Source of the DNA: an uncultured Ilumatobacter sp.
Lineage (GTDB): Bacteria > Actinomycetota > Acidimicrobiia > Acidimicrobiales > Ilumatobacteraceae
Reading direction: 5' to 3'
NCBI GenBank assembly: GCA_938091165.1
Contig: CALKNK010000022.1
Location: 1 to 20,538, forward strand
DNA length: 20,538 bases
The position numbers were made by a program, and so were the translations under genes. The number at the start of each line of letters is the position of its first letter. The first letter of the stretch is position 1. Of the stretch, positions 1-5,803 are shown piece after piece. The notes under the pieces were generated by a model, which did no database searches, was not told the DNA's origin, and worked only from the letters and a program-made list of their open reading frames with translations.

Positions 1-958
1 ATGCAATTGCTCGAATCGTGCGACGAGCGACCGCATTTGCGCCGTGCGTGGTCGCAGTATTTCCGGTGACATCACCGACGGCGTAGACACCGTCGACGGA
101 CGTCCGGCCCCAGTCGTCGGCGATGATGCCGGTATGCGCGAATTTAACGCCTGCGTTCTCGAGGCCTAGTCCGGCGAGATTTGGGCGACGACCTATGCCG
201 ATCAGTACCTTGTCAACGCCGACAATCGTGTCGCCGTTGGTGAGGTGAGCTGTTTGCAGTAAGTCGTCGAAGCGTTCGATCGACGCCGACGTGTGCATGA
301 TTGCTCCCCGGACGCGCAGCACTGCTTCGATCGTGGACGACACCAGAGGGTCCTCCGTCCCGATCAGCCGTTCGGTACTTTCGACGATGTGAACCTCGCT
401 TCCGAGGTCAAGAAAAGCTGTAGCCATTTCGAGCGAGATCACGCCACCGCCGACCAACACGACGGTGTCGGGGATGGTCTTCAATTCGAAAACGTCTTCA
501 TTGGTGAGTAGGCGCTCTGGCTCAAGACCCTCGACTGGAATTCCGATCGGTCTCGAACCGGTGCTCACGATCACGTTTTCGGCATGAACCTCAACGTCCC
601 CATCAGGCCCGGTCACACAGACGGTATGGGCGCTATTTTCAGATTTTGTGAGGCGCGCCCAGCCGCGCACCAGATGAATGTGGTCATCTGTTTCCATCTG
701 GACGTCTTCGTCAGCTGCAAGCTCATCGCGCCTTGCCCGAACCCAGGCAAATGGATCGTCCAGACCTATTGCAGCGGCATGCAACAAGGCCTTAGAAGGG
801 ATACAACCGACGTTCGTGCAGTCGCCTCCAACTTTGTCTCCTTCGATCAGCACGACGTCGTGGCCGAAGGTTGACAACCCGATTGCCATGGTCAAGCCAC
901 CTGAGCCAGCGCCGATTACGGCAGCTTTGTAGGTGGTTAAGGGGTCGTGGCCAATCAT
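1..958 (-). CDS. FAD-dependent pyridine nucleotide-disulfide oxidoreductase (partial, C-terminus missing)
   Basis: Class I flavoprotein disulfide reductase of the dihydrolipoyl dehydrogenase/mercuric reductase/mycothione reductase group, presumably cytosolic. The gene runs off the left edge, so 319 residues are visible. I see the FAD-binding GAGSGG (16-21), acidic E39 after the second strand, the redox disulfide CTNVGC (47-52) followed by IPSK, the STGSRP linker (132-137), the NAD-binding GGGVIS (170-175) with E193 suggesting NADH preference, and the second FAD motif YAVGDVTG (292-299). The C-terminal dimerisation domain with the catalytic His-Glu pair lies outside the window, so the exact substrate cannot be assigned. 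The stretch between the disulfide and STGSRP, about 80 residues, looks shorter than in typical dihydrolipoyl dehydrogenases. ATG at 958 is chosen because an in-frame TAG lies two codons upstream. No clear ribosome-binding site is visible. Confidence 0.9.
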   Translation of the reverse strand, partial: MIGHDPLTTYKAAVIGAGSGGLTMAIGLSTFGHDVVLIEGDKVGGDCTNVGCIPSKALLHAAAIGLDDPFAWVRARRDELAADEDVQMETDDHIHLVRGWARLTKSENSAHTVCVTGPDGDVEVHAENVIVSTGSRPIGIPVEGLEPERLLTNEDVFELKTIPDTVVLVGGGVISLEMATAFLDLGSEVHIVESTERLIGTEDPLVSSTIEAVLRVRGAIMHTSASIERFDDLLQTAHLTNGDTIVGVDKVLIGIGRRPNLAGLGLENAGVKFAHTGIIADDWGRTSVDGVYAVGDVTGNTATTHGANAVARRTIRAIA

Positions 959-1294
959 GTGCTACTCAGTTCTGTGGAGTGAAGTTGCGTAGTGCTCAGC
1001 ACATTTTGCCGTCATCAGACAGCGCGTGCGACTGCGAGACCGGTCACGAAGTACTCGGCACCCGATGTCAGACCGTTGCGGGAGGTCAAATCTGTAGACC
1101 GCAGCTATCGGATCAATTTGCTTTGCAGAGGACGACAGCGACGACCGGCTGCGCTCAGAGACGGTTTGGTGTCAGAAGAGATATGTCGCAGACCAAGAAC
1201 GAGCTGACCGCAGAGAGGTGTTCTTGGCTGGCGAACCAAGAGTGTGCATTTGGCTCCGATGGGAGCAACAGCGAGGCTCATTCCCTTAGAAATT
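959..1294. other. 336-bp intergenic region without a convincing gene
   Basis: Lies between two minus-strand genes: downstream of the DUF1015 gene and upstream of the flavoprotein gene. Short open frames exist on both strands, but none has a recognisable motif or natural-looking composition; the best minus-strand one is about 58 codons and Ser/Arg/Leu-rich. The notable structure is a perfect 8-bp inverted repeat, CCAAGAAC at 1193-1200 and GTTCTTGG at 1220-1227 with a 19-nt spacer. A further partial copy, CCAAGAG, at 1236-1242 allows an alternative hairpin with the 1220s arm. There is no U-tract, so it is not a standard terminator. No tRNA fold was found. Confidence 0.5.
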
Positions 1295-2476
1295 TTAGAC
1301 GACGCTTCGCAGAACTAGGCCGGTTCGAAGTTTCGGCGTAAAGAAGGTCGACTTCGGGGGCATGAGTAGCCCTTCCCGAGCTGTGCGCTCAATTTCAGCG
1401 ACGCTGACCGGGCGGATGAGAACGGCACCTGCTGCTGTGCCGCTCATGACGACATCAACGACGTTGGCTACGCCATGCTGGTATGCGACAGAGTGCGGAA
1501 CGTCGGCGAGCACGTGTTCGAGCCATGCTCCATCCAGAGGCCGTACATCTTCGAAAGCACCCAGCTTGGGCGTCATGAACTGCCCTCTGCCGTCAGGATT
1601 TATCAAACAGAGCTTTCCGTCGGTCTCCATTGCAGCGAGCGTGTCGCCTGTGGGTTTCCCAGCATCGGAGAGATCAAACGCGGTACCCAGTGCCGATCGC
1701 AGCGCGTCAAAGTCGATGTCGAAGTAGAGCCTGTGGATCGCCTCGACACTGAGCTGGTCGGCCACTAGTTCGCTGACGAAAGCAAGCGTGTCTTCAGCCT
1801 TTACGTTCGAATCGCCACTAGCCCGAATTTCATCGCGAAAAGTGCGACTAATGCCGTACCGGTGATGGCCATCTGCAATGAGGACGTCGTCAGATCCGAC
1901 CTTGCCAGCGATTGCAGCAACGCGCTCTGCGTCGCTGACACGTTCCACGACGTGCTCAACGCCATCAACGGTCACCGATGACAAGTGCTCAGCAGGTTCG
2001 GCCAGCAAATCAGTTAGGCCTGTAGCGAGCGAGAGGCCCCAGATCGGAGACATATTGGCGTGGGTGGCGCGAGTGAGGTCGAGCCGGTCGGTCGATGCTT
2101 TTGGTGTGACTCGTTCGTGGGGAAGTACGCCGCCGGCACCCTCGTCAACGACTTCCAAACCGCCGAGTACTCCGGCAATGTCGCGCGGGGCTCCGGTGGC
2201 GTCGGTGAATCGCATGCGGTAGATCGTGAACGTAGGAGAGTCGTCGAAGTCAAGTACCCCGGCCTCTATCCACTCGTGAAGGACCTTTGCGGCGAGCTCG
2301 TACCTGTCGGGGCCAGAAGTTTCGCGCGGTACGTCAATGTGGGTGATATTGAAAGCGCTGCGAGCGTTGAGGGCATCGATGTCGGTCTCGGACAGTACGT
2401 CATACGGCGGGGCGACGACGTCGTCGATGGTGCGATCGCAGTAGCGAAGAGCTGGAAATGGAGTGAAGCGTGGCAC
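1295..2476 (-). CDS. DUF1015 family protein (function unknown)
   Basis: A 393-residue protein of the conserved DUF1015 family (COG4198-type), whose biochemical role I cannot state. Family hallmarks are visible: an N-terminal RFTPFPALRY (3-12), VAPPYDVLS (21-29), a central LPHERVTPKASTDRLDL (118-134) with NMSPIWGL (141-148), and ADGHHRY (201-207). The DGHHR core resembles by eye the nucleotide-binding DGHHR-type motif of ParB/sulfiredoxin-fold kinases; that link is only a suggestion. The full length looks normal for the family, with no frameshift. The start is GTG at 2476; the ATG just upstream is in another frame. It is divergent from the HAD-IIA gene, with a 63-bp gap. In many actinobacteria DUF1015 genes neighbour HAD phosphatases, so a metabolic link is possible but unproven. 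Confidence 0.85.
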   Translation of the reverse strand: MPRFTPFPALRYCDRTIDDVVAPPYDVLSETDIDALNARSAFNITHIDVPRETSGPDRYELAAKVLHEWIEAGVLDFDDSPTFTIYRMRFTDATGAPRDIAGVLGGLEVVDEGAGGVLPHERVTPKASTDRLDLTRATHANMSPIWGLSLATGLTDLLAEPAEHLSSVTVDGVEHVVERVSDAERVAAIAGKVGSDDVLIADGHHRYGISRTFRDEIRASGDSNVKAEDTLAFVSELVADQLSVEAIHRLYFDIDFDALRSALGTAFDLSDAGKPTGDTLAAMETDGKLCLINPDGRGQFMTPKLGAFEDVRPLDGAWLEHVLADVPHSVAYQHGVANVVDVVMSGTAAGAVLIRPVSVAEIERTAREGLLMPPKSTFFTPKLRTGLVLRSVV

Positions 2477-2539
2477 GGGTCCAGCATGCCAGTGTTGGAC
2501 GGTCGCCGCTGCAACGATCTACACGTGATCGACAACAAG

Positions 2540-3331
2540 ATGGTTTCTGCTCGCACGGTGTTGTGTGACCTTGATGGAGTGATTTGGTTGGGCCGAGAGC
2601 CGATTCCTGGATCGCGTGATGCGGTTGCCAGACTCCGCGCATCTGGTCGTCGGGTGGTCTTCGTGACGAATAACTCGGTTGATCGCCTTGAGGACCACAT
2701 TGCCGCACTCCGCAACATTGGAATCCGGGCCGACGGGGACATTGTCAGTTCGTCTATCGCTGCTGCACATTTGATCGTTCCAGGTGAGCGGGTTCTCGTG
2801 ACTGGCGGTCCAGGTGTTGCGCAAGCTGTCGAGCGCAAGGGAGGCCTCGTTGTGGTTAACGATGGCATCGCCGATCGCGGATCATTCGATGCGGTGATCG
2901 TTGGACTCCATCGGGACTTCGATTACGCCCGCTTGGCAGCGGCATCACGTGCCTTGCGTGATGGAGCGCGGTTAATCGCGACTAACTCTGATTCGACATA
3001 CCCAACGCCGCAAGGACTTGAACCCGGTGGAGGTTCGATCGTGGCAGCGGTGGCGGTTGCGGGTGAGCGGCTTCCAACCTTCGCGGGTAAGCCGCACCAA
3101 CCAATGGCTGCCGCTATTGCAGCATTGATCGGCGAGGACTTCGATGCAGCAACCACGGTGATGGTGGGAGACCGTCCGGAAACTGACGGTTTGATGGCCA
3201 AGCGTTTGGGCTGTGCATTCGCGTTGGTTCGGACTGGCGTGCTGCAGACTGGACAAGCGGTTGACGACGACATTCCGGTTGCTGCAGACCTGGCGGATCT
3301 AGCTGCTGTCGCAGCGATGATCGCGGGTTGA
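2540..3331 (+). CDS. HAD-IIA family sugar/glycerol phosphatase
   Basis: A 263-residue haloacid dehalogenase-type phosphatase of subfamily IIA (NagD/4-nitrophenylphosphatase-like), a cytosolic Mg-dependent hydrolase of small phosphorylated metabolites. Motif I is CDLDGVIW with nucleophile D10 and acid/base D12. Motif II is FVTNNS with T43. The C2-type cap lies roughly at 70-175. The motif III lysine is K184 in AGKPHQPM, and motif IV is VGDRPETD with D211 and D216. By position before tlyA-nadK-recN it corresponds to M. tuberculosis Rv1692, reported as a glycerol-3-phosphate phosphatase; that specificity is inferred from family and position. The open frame extends far upstream, but there it is a shadow of the DUF1015 gene. 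ATG at 2540 puts DLDG at the usual distance from the start. An in-frame GTG at 2525, preceded by a weak -10-like AACGAT at 2513-2518, is an alternative. Confidence 0.9.
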   Translation: MVSARTVLCDLDGVIWLGREPIPGSRDAVARLRASGRRVVFVTNNSVDRLEDHIAALRNIGIRADGDIVSSSIAAAHLIVPGERVLVTGGPGVAQAVERKGGLVVVNDGIADRGSFDAVIVGLHRDFDYARLAAASRALRDGARLIATNSDSTYPTPQGLEPGGGSIVAAVAVAGERLPTFAGKPHQPMAAAIAALIGEDFDAATTVMVGDRPETDGLMAKRLGCAFALVRTGVLQTGQAVDDDIPVAADLADLAAVAAMIAG

Positions 3332-3415
3332 CCGCCGACTTGTTATTGGGTGAGGGCCATAGCGCAGACTTTTCCGCCGGCGTAGCAAACCGAGGAGAGC
3401 GATCGAAGCGGCGAG

Positions 3416-3421
3416 TATCAT
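3416..3421 (+). promoter_or_regulatory. -10 element (TATCAT) for a leaderless transcript of the phasin-like gene
   Basis: TATCAT fits the TAnnnT pattern of a sigma-70 type -10 box and lies exactly 6 nt before the ATG at 3428. Transcription would therefore begin at or next to the start codon. No -35 consensus and no Shine-Dalgarno motif are visible. The same arrangement recurs before other genes here. Confidence 0.5.
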
Positions 3422-3427
3422 GGTGAT

Positions 3428-3943
3428 ATGGCGAAGTCACCGATCCAGAAGCTCATTGACACCGGAATTCAGTTCACCGACGTATCGAGGAAACAGGCAG
3501 AGAAGATTGTCTCAGAACTGGTAAAGGCCGGCGATGTCCAAAAGCGCGATGCCGAAAAGGTGGTCTCGCAGCTCGTGGAGCGTGGTAAGGAGACGTCGGA
3601 CAAGGTCGCCGAAGTCGTGCAGCGCGAAGTCGCCAAGCAGGTTGGTTGGCTGTCGGAGAGGTTTGATGAACTTGAGGACCGTTTCGAAGAGATTGCTGGG
3701 CGTCTCGCTGATCGCGGCCGAGGGACAGCGCAGCCAAAGAAGACTTCTTCAGTGAAGAAGGCCCCAGCAAAGAAGGCTCCTGCGAAGAAGAAGGCTCCTG
3801 CGAAGAAAGCCCCTGCGAAGAAGAAGGCTCCTGCGAAGAAGAAGGCTCCTGCGAAGAAGAAGACCGGCGCGAAGAAAGCCCCTGCGAAGAAGAAGGCCCC
3901 AGCAAAGAAGGCTGCGGCCAACCGAACCGCCGGGTCGGACTGA
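3428..3943 (+). CDS. Phasin-like coiled-coil protein with histone-H1-like Lys/Ala/Pro tail
   Basis: A 171-residue two-part protein. Residues 1-97 are charged, helical and likely coiled coil (for example the ERFDELEDRFEEIAGRLADR segment at 77-96). They resemble the phasin / polyhydroxyalkanoate-synthesis-regulator type of small protein. Residues 104-164 are a strongly basic, low-complexity tail with eight APAKK copies plus KTGAKK, like histone H1 C-termini and the nucleic-acid-binding tail of PhaF. The likely role is a DNA- or RNA-binding structural protein, possibly linking granules or membranes to the nucleoid; this is inference. No PHA synthase gene is in the window. It is followed after 10 bp by tlyA, and a -10-like TATCAT sits 6 nt before the ATG, so a leaderless mRNA is likely. 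The tail is encoded by tandem DNA repeats and its length may vary between strains. Confidence 0.75.
   Translation: MAKSPIQKLIDTGIQFTDVSRKQAEKIVSELVKAGDVQKRDAEKVVSQLVERGKETSDKVAEVVQREVAKQVGWLSERFDELEDRFEEIAGRLADRGRGTAQPKKTSSVKKAPAKKAPAKKKAPAKKAPAKKKAPAKKKAPAKKKTGAKKAPAKKKAPAKKAAANRTAGSD
3755..3910 (+). repeat. Tandem 15/18-bp coding repeat (KKAPA / KKKAPA units)
   Basis: A coding minisatellite built from alternating 15-bp and 18-bp units that read KKAPA and KKKAPA. The 18-mer GCTCCTGCGAAGAAGAAG occurs three times without change. Other units differ mostly at third codon positions (GCC/GCT, CCA/CCT, AAA/AAG). One unit is diverged to encode KTGAKK. All units keep frame, which fits expansion and contraction by slippage under selection for a basic tail. 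Confidence 0.85.
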
Positions 3944-3953
3944 CGAGACGTCG

Positions 3954-4721
3954 GTGGCGGCTCGGCGGCGGCTAGACGCCGAATTGGTTCGACGTAACCT
4001 GACAGGTAGTCGCACCGAGGCACAGCAACTCATCGAGGCGAACCGGGTGCGTGTGAACGGCTCAGTAGCGGCCAAGTCATCGCGCCAGGTGGCGCCCGGA
4101 GACGCACTCGTCGTATCAGGACCACCGGCCCGCTTCGTGGGCCGTGGTGCTGAAAAGTTGGAGAGCGCGCTCGCTTGTTTCGATCTTGATGTAACCGGCC
4201 TTCGGGCTCTTGACGCAGGGGCTTCGACAGGCGGCTTCACCGACTGTCTTCTGCAGCGCGGTGCACGCGAGGTGATTGCCCTCGATGTGGGTCACGGTCA
4301 ACTTCACGAGCGGTTGCGCAGCGATGATCGAGTCGTCAATATGGAGCGGACCAACGTCCGGCACATCGGCGCTGCCGATATCGGTGGGCGAGTCGATGTT
4401 GTCGTCGGAGACCTTTCGTTCATTTCCTTAACGCTGGTCATTCCTGTCTTGGTAACGGTGTGTCAATCTGAAGCTCCCATGGTGCTGCTCGTCAAACCCC
4501 AGTTCGAGGCCGGCCGCTCGGAAGTCAGTAAAGGACGTGGAATCATTACTGACCCGGAAATCCACAAGCGGGTTCAAGCCGAGGTGAGTGACGCCTTAAC
4601 GCAGAGTGGTTGCGCTGTTCAGGACTGGACGACGTCGCCGATCACTGGAGCCGACGGCAACATCGAATTCCTCGTCCACGCAACGGCACCGATGCTGCAG
4701 CCCAGCGAGGCCAAGCAATGA
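3954..4721 (+). CDS. tlyA: TlyA family rRNA 2'-O-methyltransferase
   Basis: A 255-residue protein with an N-terminal S4 RNA-binding domain (about 3-60) and an RrmJ/FtsJ-like SAM-dependent methyltransferase domain (about 62-245). In M. tuberculosis TlyA methylates ribose 2'-OH groups in 16S and 23S rRNA, and its loss gives capreomycin resistance. The catalytic tetrad is visible as K68 (GAEKL), D153 (GDLSF), K181 (VKPQFE) and E238 (NIEFL). The SAM-binding loop is DAGASTGGF (87-95). The length matches the family. The start is GTG at 3954, which keeps the complete S4 domain. It lies 10 bp after the phasin-like gene and overlaps nadK by ATGA (4718-4721), so translational coupling is likely. The interdomain segment reads RFVGRG rather than the RAWV-type linker of mycobacteria. 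Confidence 0.96.
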   Translation: MAARRRLDAELVRRNLTGSRTEAQQLIEANRVRVNGSVAAKSSRQVAPGDALVVSGPPARFVGRGAEKLESALACFDLDVTGLRALDAGASTGGFTDCLLQRGAREVIALDVGHGQLHERLRSDDRVVNMERTNVRHIGAADIGGRVDVVVGDLSFISLTLVIPVLVTVCQSEAPMVLLVKPQFEAGRSEVSKGRGIITDPEIHKRVQAEVSDALTQSGCAVQDWTTSPITGADGNIEFLVHATAPMLQPSEAKQ

Positions 4722-5566
4722 GCGGGGTCGCACTGGTCGCACACCACGAGCGGAATTCGGCTCGCTCTCATGCACTCCGTGCAGCAGCGTGGTGCGTTGA
4801 GCACCAGCAAGACTTCTGGATGCCACAGCAGGATGCCAATGCGCTCGGTCTACCTACATACGCCAAGGACCAAGCGATCGCTCAAGCCGACATTGTTTTG
4901 AGCTTGGGCGGTGACGGAACGATGCTGCGTTCAGTCAGAATGCTCCAGGGGGCAACGGTTCCAGTGCTTGGGGTGAACCTGGGCTCTTTAGGGTACTTGA
5001 CCGAAATCGAGCCCGAGTACCTTGAGCAGTCGCTGTCCTCATTTTTTGCCGGACCCGATTCTGGCGAGTGGCATATCGATGACCGGATGATGCTTGATGT
5101 TTCTGTCAACGGAGTGCACGCAGGCTGTGCGCTCAACGAAGCAGTGGTCGAAAAGAGTCAATCTGGCCACACCGTCCGACTGCTCGCGCGGATCGACGGT
5201 GAACCGTTCACGCACTATGAAGCCGATGGCCTCATCGTCGCGACACCGACTGGATCCACTGCCTACTCGCTGTCGGCCCGCGGGCCGGTGGTATCGCCCC
5301 GACACCGGGCCGTGCTGCTCACGCCCGTCGCACCGCACATGCTCTTCGATCGGTCTCTGGTGCTTGATCCCAGCGAAGTCGTCGAAATCAAGGTCTCAGG
5401 ACATCGTCGTGCCGAGGTTGCCATTGATGGTCAACCGACGGCCACGCTTGACGACGGAGACATGGTCTGCTGCGTCCCATCGCAGGCCACAGCCAACTTT
5501 GTTCGATTCGGTACATACCGGTACCACCAAATCCTCAAGGCAAAATTTGGACTGACTGATCGCTGA
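4718..5566 (+). CDS. nadK: NAD kinase
   Basis: ATP- or polyphosphate-dependent NAD kinase that makes NADP+ in the cytosol; 282 residues, a normal length. Diagnostic motifs are GGDGT (64-68, catalytic D66), GVNLGSLGYLTE (85-96), ALNEAVVEK (138-146), and the long ADGLIVATPTGSTAYSLSARGP block (169-190). PVAPHMLFDRSLV (203-215) follows. The open frame continues upstream inside tlyA in another frame. ATG at 4718 is chosen because it overlaps the tlyA stop as ATGA and gives the usual N-terminus (GVALVAHHE). The tlyA-nadK-recN order is a common actinobacterial linkage. A 237-bp gap then separates it from recN. Confidence 0.96.
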   Translation: MSGVALVAHHERNSARSHALRAAAWCVEHQQDFWMPQQDANALGLPTYAKDQAIAQADIVLSLGGDGTMLRSVRMLQGATVPVLGVNLGSLGYLTEIEPEYLEQSLSSFFAGPDSGEWHIDDRMMLDVSVNGVHAGCALNEAVVEKSQSGHTVRLLARIDGEPFTHYEADGLIVATPTGSTAYSLSARGPVVSPRHRAVLLTPVAPHMLFDRSLVLDPSEVVEIKVSGHRRAEVAIDGQPTATLDDGDMVCCVPSQATANFVRFGTYRYHQILKAKFGLTDR

Positions 5567-5671
5567 CCGTTTCGCCCTTGCAAAGCCAAAAAGGGACTTC
5601 TTTCCCGAACCCGCCATTTCGTGGATTCGATCAATTAGCCGCTGGGCGCGGAACACCACCTGACGCTGAAA

Positions 5672-5718
5672 ATAAACCTGGCAGTAATACAAGGGATACA
5701 AAGACCATCCAGGTTTAT
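5672..5718. repeat. 10-bp perfect inverted repeat with 27-nt spacer
   Basis: ATAAACCTGG at 5672-5681 is the exact reverse complement of CCAGGTTTAT at 5709-5718. It could be a long-looped hairpin in RNA or two half-sites for a dimeric regulator. There is no U-run after it, so it is not a standard intrinsic terminator. Confidence 0.55.
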
Positions 5719-5745
5719 CAATCTGAACCAAGAAACCGTGGTTTT

Positions 5746-5759
5746 GGACCAAACGTTCC
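5746..5759. promoter_or_regulatory. Possible LexA (SOS) operator upstream of recN
   Basis: GGACCAAACGTTCC contains GACC-N4-GTTC, one mismatch from the actinobacterial/Gram-positive LexA core GAAC-N4-GTTC, with matching outer G/C bases. It lies about 45 bp before the recN start. recN belongs to the SOS regulon in many bacteria, which makes the site plausible but not proven. Confidence 0.35.
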
Positions 5760-5791
5760 GGCGGATGCGCAACTCGGTAACTTTGGCTTGT

Positions 5792-5797
5792 CATAAT
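5792..5797 (+). promoter_or_regulatory. -10 element (CATAAT) for a leaderless recN transcript
   Basis: CATAAT differs from TATAAT at one base and ends 6 nt before the recN GTG at 5804. There is no Shine-Dalgarno sequence between it and the start codon. This supports GTG 5804 rather than the GTG at 5738 as the start. Confidence 0.5.
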
Positions 5798-5803
5798 TGC
5801 AAC

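Larger units (their letters stand above)
5567..5803. other. 237-bp nadK-recN intergenic region with regulatory-looking repeats
   Basis: The second-longest gap in the window and visibly more AT-rich than its flanks. It holds a 10-bp perfect inverted repeat, a possible LexA-type dyad, and a -10-like box directly before recN; each is listed separately. A 72-codon TTG-initiated frame and an antisense frame cross it, but neither has recognisable features. No tRNA-like structure was found. Confidence 0.5.

Noticed and set aside
1222..1241. tRNA T-arm-like stem (minus strand, with a TTCGCC loop)
   Set aside because: The loop has 8 rather than 7 nt, and no acceptor stem, anticodon arm or CCA could be placed around it.
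871..1341. 156-residue plus-strand open frame over the first intergenic region
   Set aside because: It overlaps the start of the minus-strand flavoprotein gene and the end of the DUF1015 gene, is rich in Arg/Ser/Cys/Gln, and shows no motif; typical of a chance frame.
2060..2539. N-terminal extension of the HAD-IIA open frame
   Set aside because: The extra 160 residues are antisense to the DUF1015 gene and carry no domain; the HAD motifs sit at normal positions from the ATG at 2540.
3332..3427. Terminator between the HAD-IIA and phasin-like genes
   Set aside because: No stable GC stem followed by a T-run could be found in this 96-bp gap.
3469..4023. Minus-strand frame rich in Phe/Ala (FFAGAFF repeats)
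   Set aside because: It is the antisense reading of the Lys/Ala/Pro repeat of the phasin-like gene, not a membrane protein.
5578..5796. 72-codon TTG-started frame in the nadK-recN gap
   Set aside because: No ribosome-binding site, Pro/Gln/Gly-rich with no family resemblance, and it overlaps the putative regulatory sites.
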